Assembly (NCBI RefSeq): GCF_020405185.1
Contig: NZ_CP084463.1
Location: 1,116,001-1,180,000, forward strand
Direction: 5' to 3'
DNA length: 64,000 nucleotides
Source: Halomicrobium salinisoli
GTDB lineage: Archaea > Halobacteriota > Halobacteria > Halobacteriales > Haloarculaceae
Shown here piece after piece: positions 59,717-64,000 of the stretch; within the stretch, counting starts at the first letter, position 1, and each line of letters opens with the position of its first letter. Under the pieces are notes generated by a model. The model worked only from the letters and a program-made list of their open reading frames with translations. It searched no databases and was not told where the DNA came from. Made by a program: the position numbers and the translations under genes.

Positions 59717-60918
59717 ACTGCGTTGTCCTCGATACGGATGAGTTCGTTCAGCTTGGCTGTGCGCTCGCCGCCGACCGTGCCCGTCTTGATGAACGGTGCG
59801 TCGGTCGCGACGGCGAGGTGGGCGATGGTGGCGTCCTCCGTCTCGCCGCTGCGGTGGGAGACGACCGACGCGTAGCCGTTGTCGCGCGCCAGTTCGATGG
59901 CGTCGACGGCGTCGGTGAGGGTCCCGATCTGGTTGGGCTTGATCAGGATGGAGTTGGCCGCGCCCGCGTTGATGCCGGCCTGTAGACGTTCGACGTTCGT
60001 CACGAAGAGGTCGTCGCCACAGACCAGCGTCTGGTCGCCGACCTCGTCGGTGAGGTCGGCGAAGGCCTCGTAGTCGTCCTCGTCGAGGGGGTCCTCGACG
60101 TAGACGAGGTCGTACTCCTCGACCTTCTCGGCGATGTAGTCGATCTGCTCCTCGGCGGAGCGGACCCGCTCGCCGTAGACGTAGCCGTCCTCCTCGGCGT
60201 CGTAGAGCTCGGCGCCGGCCACGTCGAGGCCGAACTGGATGGCGAAGCCGAAGTCGTCGGCGACGGCGTCGACGGCCTCGGCCATGATCTCGAAGGCCTC
60301 GTCGTCGCCGATCGACGGCGCCCAGGCGCCCTCGTCGCCCTTGCCGGCGGGGAGGTCGCGGTCCTGCAGGATGTCGTGGACCTCCTGGTGGACGGCGGCG
60401 TTGGCGAAGACGGCCTCCTCGACGCTGGGCGCGCCGACGGGGGCCGCGAGGAACTCCTGGATGTACGTGGCGTCCGCGGCGTGCTCGCCGCCGCCGATGA
60501 TGTTACCCAGCGGCGTCGGGAACTCGTTGCCCCGGAAGGTGCCGCCGAGGTGCTGGTACAGCGGCGCGCCGAGCACGTCGGCGCCGGCCTTCGCGGCGGC
60601 CATGGAGATGGCGACCGCGCTGTTGGCGCCGATGCCGGAGAAGTCGTCCGTGCCGTCGGCGGCGTGGAGCGCGTTGTCCACGTCGCGCTGGTTGCCCGCG
60701 TGGACCTCGCCGACGAGCCGCGGGATCGCCTCCTCGCGGGCGTTGGCGATGGCTTCCCCTGCGGGGAGCTCGATCGCCTCGTACTCGCCGGTGCTGGCCC
60801 CGCTGGGCGCCTTGCCGCGGCCGAAGCCGCCCGATTCTGTCAGGACGTCGGCCTCGACGGTGGCGTTACCGCGGGAGTCGAGCACTCTGCGCAGCCGGAC
60901 GTCGGTGATGAGCGTCAC
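59713..60918 (-). CDS. eno: Enolase
   Basis: This enzyme converts 2-phosphoglycerate to phosphoenolpyruvate. The 401-residue protein shows [19 protein letters not shown] (about residues 11-29), [14 protein letters not shown] and [19 protein letters not shown]. The metal ligands lie in [22 protein letters not shown] and [10 protein letters not shown], and the catalytic lysine in [19 protein letters not shown]. It lies inside the ribosomal/RNA polymerase operon, as in most euryarchaea, overlapping rpoK and rps2 by 4 bp each. Confidence 0.97.
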   Translation of the reverse strand: MTLITDVRLRRVLDSRGNATVEADVLTESGGFGRGKAPSGASTGEYEAIELPAGEAIANAREEAIPRLVGEVHAGNQRDVDNALHAADGTDDFSGIGANSAVAISMAAAKAGADVLGAPLYQHLGGTFRGNEFPTPLGNIIGGGEHAADATYIQEFLAAPVGAPSVEEAVFANAAVHQEVHDILQDRDLPAGKGDEGAWAPSIGDDEAFEIMAEAVDAVADDFGFAIQFGLDVAGAELYDAEEDGYVYGERVRSAEEQIDYIAEKVEEYDLVYVEDPLDEDDYEAFADLTDEVGDQTLVCGDDLFVTNVERLQAGINAGAANSILIKPNQIGTLTDAVDAIELARDNGYASVVSHRSGETEDATIAHLAVATDAPFIKTGTVGGERTAKLNELIRIEDNAV

Positions 60919-61094
60919 TGGTGGTCACCTCGGCGGACGGTGAAGGGGAGGACCCCGGAGTCGTACTCCTCGGCCGCGATGAGGATCGGCTGGGTCTGCT
61001 CCGTCTCGATCAGCACCGGTGCGCCGTGGGCCACCTGCAGCGCTCGCGCTCCCAGGATCCGCGCCTTCTCGTAGCGGTTTTCCTGTGCCATCAT
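60915..61094 (-). CDS. rpoK: RNA polymerase subunit K (Rpb6-like)
   Basis: The 59-residue protein is the archaeal omega/Rpb6 homologue, with the conserved [24 protein letters not shown] core that clamps the largest polymerase subunit. The stop overlaps eno by 4 bp. The first ATG (61094) overlaps the rpoN stop by 4 bp; a second ATG one codon later is equally possible. Confidence 0.94.
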   Translation of the reverse strand: MMAQENRYEKARILGARALQVAHGAPVLIETEQTQPILIAAEEYDSGVLPFTVRRGDHQ

Positions 61095-61291
61095 TGGTAG
61101 GGCGCCACGATGTCGACGAGGTCCTTGTGCGAGACGAGCATCCGGCGACAGCAGTGTCGCTCGACGCCCAGCTCGTCGAGGACCTTCTCCGGGTCCTCGG
61201 GATCGTCGGTCTCGCGGGTGCGAGCCTTGAACTCTTCCCAGTGTTCGCCCACGACGTTGCCGCAGGTGAAACACCGGACCGGTACCATCAT
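61091..61291 (-). CDS. rpoN: RNA polymerase subunit N (Rpb10-like)
   Basis: The 66-residue zinc-binding subunit has [12 protein letters not shown] at the start and [15 protein letters not shown] near the end, the CxxC and CC pairs of Rpb10. It helps dock subunits D and L. It is in tight operon order after rps9 and before rpoK. Confidence 0.96.
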   Translation of the reverse strand: MMVPVRCFTCGNVVGEHWEEFKARTRETDDPEDPEKVLDELGVERHCCRRMLVSHKDLVDIVAPYQ

Positions 61292-61297
61292 GCTAGA

Positions 61298-61696
61298 TCA
61301 CCTGTAGGACTTCTGGTAGCGAGCCCGAGCGCCGGGACCGCCCCACTTCTTGGACTCGGACTGGCGGACGTCGTTGACCAGCAGCGACCGGTCGAACTCC
61401 ATGTACGCGTCGCGGAGTTCGGCGTCGTTGGTGTGGTCCACGAGGCCGCGGGCGATGGCGGTCCGGGCCGCGTCGGCCTGGCCCATGACGCCGCCGCCCT
61501 CGACGGTGACCTCGACGTCGACCTGCTCGCGCAGCTCGTCGTCGGCGATGCGGAACGGCTCCAGCATCTTGAGCTGTGCCAGCTCCGGATCGACCAGCTC
61601 GACGGGCTGGGAGTCGACGCGCACGCGGCCCTCGCCGTCGCGGATCGTCGCGCGGGCGATGGCCGTCTTCTTCTTGCCAGAGGTGTTCGTTACCAT
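61298..61696 (-). CDS. rps9: Ribosomal protein uS9
   Basis: The 132-residue small-subunit protein shows [23 protein letters not shown], the [24 protein letters not shown] block and the invariant basic tail [14 protein letters not shown], whose final arginine contacts P-site tRNA. It overlaps rpl13 by 7 bp. Confidence 0.97.
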   Translation of the reverse strand: MVTNTSGKKKTAIARATIRDGEGRVRVDSQPVELVDPELAQLKMLEPFRIADDELREQVDVEVTVEGGGVMGQADAARTAIARGLVDHTNDAELRDAYMEFDRSLLVNDVRQSESKKWGGPGARARYQKSYR

Positions 61697-62127
61697 GTGA
61701 CGTTCGCTCCGATTGATTCGCTGACGTCCCCGAGGGAGACGAACTTGATGTTCGACAGTCGGTCCAGCGACGTGTCCTCGAGCACCGCGCCCTCCTCGTC
61801 GAGCGGGTTGCCGACGTAGACGCGGACGTTCGAGAGCGCCTCGCGCCCGCGGGGCTTCTTGTGCGGGAGCATGCCGCGGATGGACCGCTTCATGATGCCG
61901 TCGGGTCGGCGCGGGTAGTTCGGCCCCTGGTCGGAACCGACGTCCCGGCGCTTCTGGAACTTCTCGACGATCTGGTTCTCCCGTCCGGTGATGACCGCGC
62001 TCTCGGCGTTGACCACGGCCACGCGCTCGCCGTCGAGCGCGCGCTCCGCGACCTGCGAGGCGACGCGGCCGAGGATGCAGTCGCGGGCGTCGACGACGAC
62101 GTCCGCTTCGAACTCTGCGGCGTTCAT
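61690..62127 (-). CDS. rpl13: Ribosomal protein uL13
   Basis: The 145-residue large-subunit protein carries [26 protein letters not shown] (in part), [46 protein letters not shown] and VYVGNP, the uL13 signatures. It lies between rpl18e, with a 4 bp overlap, and rps9. Confidence 0.97.
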   Translation of the reverse strand: MNAAEFEADVVVDARDCILGRVASQVAERALDGERVAVVNAESAVITGRENQIVEKFQKRRDVGSDQGPNYPRRPDGIMKRSIRGMLPHKKPRGREALSNVRVYVGNPLDEEGAVLEDTSLDRLSNIKFVSLGDVSESIGANVTW

Positions 62128-62474
62128 CGGATCACCCGTACGTCAGATCCTTCGGGGTTGTCTTCGACTATCTGTTCGAGCGATACGGCGTCTCCGACCT
62201 GGTCGATCTTCGTCTCGGCGGTGCCGGAGAAGTCGACGGCTGCGACGGTGACGTCCTTCTGCAGGACGCCCGAACCGAGCACCTTGCCCGGCACGACGAC
62301 GGTTTCATCCTCCCGGGCGTACCGTTCGATCTGGCCCAGGTTGACTTCCGCGTGCGTGCGCCGGGGCTTTTCGAGCCGCTCGGCGATGTCGCCCCAGACG
62401 TCGCCGCCCGAGTTGCGGGCGGCCGACTTCAGGTCGGCGATGAGACTACTGAGTCTCGGATTTGTCTTGCTCAT
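62124..62474 (-). CDS. rpl18e: Ribosomal protein eL18
   Basis: The 116-residue large-subunit protein has [68 protein letters not shown] (in part) and the [17 protein letters not shown] end. It is the first cistron after the tRNA-Leu gene, with its ATG 22 bp from the tRNA. Confidence 0.96.
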   Translation of the reverse strand: MSKTNPRLSSLIADLKSAARNSGGDVWGDIAERLEKPRRTHAEVNLGQIERYAREDETVVVPGKVLGSGVLQKDVTVAAVDFSGTAETKIDQVGDAVSLEQIVEDNPEGSDVRVIR

Positions 62475-62495
62475 AACCTACCTCCTGTGAGAAAA

Positions 62496-62580
62496 TGCAG
62501 GGAGCAGGATTTGAACCTGCGGACCCCTACGGGACAGCGCCCTGAACGCTGCGCCGTTGGCCTGACTTGGCTATCCCTGC
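62496..62580 (-). tRNA. tRNA-Leu (anticodon CAG)
   Basis: This is an 85-nt type II tRNA on the minus strand. Acceptor arms GCAGGGA and TCCCTGC pair, with discriminator A. The anticodon stem is CAGCG/CGCTG around loop TTCAGGG, with anticodon CAG reading CTG. A long variable arm (TCCCGTAGGGGT) and T arm GCAGG/CCTGC around TTCAAAT follow. It lies between rpoD and rpl18e, so it is probably processed from the operon transcript, as in other haloarchaea. Confidence 0.96.
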
Positions 62581-62684
62581 TCGCATTACGTCGTATTTGT
62601 TGGCCCCTAAAACCGCTTTCGATCCTCGCGCTGTCAGGGACGAGGAATGCGGTCATCGGAGTCGCGGTTGGGGCTGGGGTCATC

Positions 62685-63476
62685 TTACAGTTGGACTGCG
62701 TCGCGCAGTTCGTCCGCGCGGTCGCGAATCGTCTCGACCGCGCGGAGGGTCAGTTCGTCCACGGTGAAGGAGCCGTCCGTCTCGACGTGGAACACGAACG
62801 CGTTCTCGACGTCGGTGACTTCCAGCTCCTTTCCGGGATAGCGCTTCGTGAGGTCGTTGTCGAACTCGTCGGTCAGCACGAGGTCGCCGTTCTCGGCGTC
62901 CGGGTCGACCTCGGCGTCGACGTGTTCGGCCGCCTGCTCCTCGACGACGCCCCGCAGGATCTGCGGGTCGTCGTCCCCGAACTCGCCCGCGTCGCCGACG
63001 ACCTCCACCGTCTGGAGGTGTCGGTAGCCCACGGCCACGCCGCCCTGGTGTTTGGCGTGGTCGCGGCCGCGGTCGAGGACGGCGTCGGCCTCGACTTCGA
63101 GGCGCTGGCCGTCCTTCAGGTCGATGATCGGGATGTTGTCGTCGGCCGGCTCGACCAGCGGGTCGTTGCTGACCAGGTCGCCGGAGTAGGCCGTCTCGGG
63201 CCCCTCCACGTCCAGCGACAGGGTCACCTCGTCGCCCACCTCGAAGTCGTCCAGGTCCGTCGTCAGCGGGACGAGTCCGAGCCGCAGGCCGAGCTGTTCG
63301 TCGAACATCACGCTGGAGTTCTCGATGAACCGGACGGTGTCGACGCTGAACGTCGGCACGTCCGCGATCATCGCCCGGCGGATACCGTTGGCGAACGCGG
63401 GGGTGATCCCGCGGACCAGGAACCGGGCCTCGCGGTCCGAGCGTTCGACGAACTCAACCTCGTAATCACCTGGCAT
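62685..63476 (-). CDS. rpoD: RNA polymerase subunit D (Rpb3-like)
   Basis: The 263-residue subunit scaffolds polymerase assembly. It opens with [42 protein letters not shown] (in part) and [17 protein letters not shown], then the insertion domain (about 165-205). A closing dimerisation segment follows ([21 protein letters not shown]). Some archaeal RpoD proteins carry a 4Fe-4S cluster in the insertion domain; this one contains no cysteines, so the cluster is absent. It follows rps11 by 3 bp. Confidence 0.96.
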   Translation of the reverse strand: MPGDYEVEFVERSDREARFLVRGITPAFANGIRRAMIADVPTFSVDTVRFIENSSVMFDEQLGLRLGLVPLTTDLDDFEVGDEVTLSLDVEGPETAYSGDLVSNDPLVEPADDNIPIIDLKDGQRLEVEADAVLDRGRDHAKHQGGVAVGYRHLQTVEVVGDAGEFGDDDPQILRGVVEEQAAEHVDAEVDPDAENGDLVLTDEFDNDLTKRYPGKELEVTDVENAFVFHVETDGSFTVDELTLRAVETIRDRADELRDAVQL

Positions 63477-63479
63477 GGG

Positions 63480-63869
63480 TCAGAAGCCCGCGTTCTTGGG
63501 GCCGCGGGTGCCGTCGTGGGGGATCGGCGTGACGTCCTCGATGCGACCGATCTCGAGGCCGGCGCGAGCCAGCGCGCGGATCGTCGCCTGCGCGCCCGGC
63601 CCGGGGGACTTCTGCTGGTTCCCGCCGGGGCCGCGCACGCGGACGTGAACGCCCTCAACGCCTGCTTCCTGTGCCTTCTCCGCGACGACCTCGGCCATCT
63701 GCATCGCGGCGTACGGCGAGGCCTCGTCGCGGTTCTGCTTGACGACCGTCCCGCCGGAGCTCTTGGCGAGCGTCTCCGCGCCGGTCTGGTCGGTGATCGT
63801 GATGATCGTGTTGTTGAACGATGCGTGCACGTGGGCGATGCCCCACACTCCGTCCTCTGATTCGCTCAT
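63480..63869 (-). CDS. rps11: Ribosomal protein uS11
   Basis: The 129-residue small-subunit protein shows [44 protein letters not shown] and the conserved [32 protein letters not shown] block (in part), ending [12 protein letters not shown]. It overlaps the rps4 stop by 4 bp and leads into rpoD. Confidence 0.97.
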   Translation of the reverse strand: MSESEDGVWGIAHVHASFNNTIITITDQTGAETLAKSSGGTVVKQNRDEASPYAAMQMAEVVAEKAQEAGVEGVHVRVRGPGGNQQKSPGPGAQATIRALARAGLEIGRIEDVTPIPHDGTRGPKNAGF

Positions 63870-64000
63870 TCTTGTGCCTCCGCGCGTTCGGGATGGAGTT
63901 CGTCCGCGATCGGACTGTTCGGATCGAAGCCGACGAGGTCCTCCTCGGCGACCTCGACCTTCCGCGAGGGGATGGAGACCCGCGCGTCGTCCACGACGAT
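63866..64000 (-). CDS. rps4: Ribosomal protein uS4, C-terminal part (cut by window edge)
   Basis: The last 44 codons of a minus-strand gene are visible, reading [21 protein letters not shown], then [23 protein letters not shown] and a TGA that overlaps the rps11 start. VSIPSRKV and the FDPNSP.LxxELHPER end are the archaeal uS4 C-terminus. The order rps4-rps11-rpoD is the usual archaeal operon. Confidence 0.9.
   Translation of the reverse strand: MVVDDARVSIPSRKVEVAEEDLVGFDPNSPIADELHPERAEAQE

Overview
The window is chromosomal DNA of a haloarchaeon (class Halobacteria). It has very high G+C, acidic proteins, archaeal TATA boxes about 25-30 bp upstream of leaderless starts, archaeal-type ribosomal proteins and RNA polymerase subunits, TmcA, an Orc1/Cdc6 initiator and a mevalonate-type isoprenoid pathway. 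No genus is assigned.

Layout. 0-5.3 kb, minus strand: branched-chain amino acid genes leuA, then ilvB-ilvN-ilvC-leuC (leuC runs off the left edge). 5.4-14.6 kb: small haloarchaeal proteins, a VOC-fold protein, an M24 peptidase, DoxX, an ABC exporter pair, aroA and a LUD protein. 14.7-21.8 kb: a phosphodiesterase, AzlC/AzlD, aroC, a UDG-like protein, a CBS protein and a beta-propeller lactonase. 21.8-23.6 kb: an accessory-looking gene beside tRNA-Ser, whose 3' end is repeated downstream. 23.6-27.2 kb: a surface protein, regulators, an acetyltransferase and tRNA-Thr. 27.3-29.6 kb: a probable replication origin, with an orc1/cdc6 gene flanked on both sides by origin recognition box (ORB) repeats. 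29.6-33.1 kb: msrB, a glutaredoxin and the rpl7ae-rps28e-rpl24e-ndk operon. 33.4-45.7 kb: nitronate monooxygenase, tmcA, a DUF2264 protein and an ETF (FixABCX) system with its ferredoxin. 45.8-48.4 kb: an esterase and a Tat-exported beta-helix protein. 48.4-64 kb, almost all minus strand: the archaeal translation/transcription/isoprenoid supercluster (rps4-rps11-rpoD-tRNA-Leu-rpl18e-rpl13-rps9-rpoN-rpoK-eno-rps2, then mvk-ipk, then rnj-idsA and gltX). It is interrupted by two small membrane proteins, a cytochrome P450 and a membrane protein with a 400-residue acidic tail.

Main observations. (1) At seven loci the bases around a gene's stop codon are tandemly duplicated into the intergenic space (units of 16, 19, 23, 23, 25/26, 32 and 64 bp), often with the stop codon retained in the extra copies. 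(2) leuA has no usable start codon in its own frame: a promoter-positioned ATG is one base out of frame, separated by a G4 run. (3) The orc1/cdc6 gene lies in a two-sided ORB field. (4) The tRNA-Ser tail is copied within nested palindromes. (5) ilvB has a long leader with a 19-codon ORF that overlaps its start. No CRISPR array, insertion sequence or complete prophage was seen.
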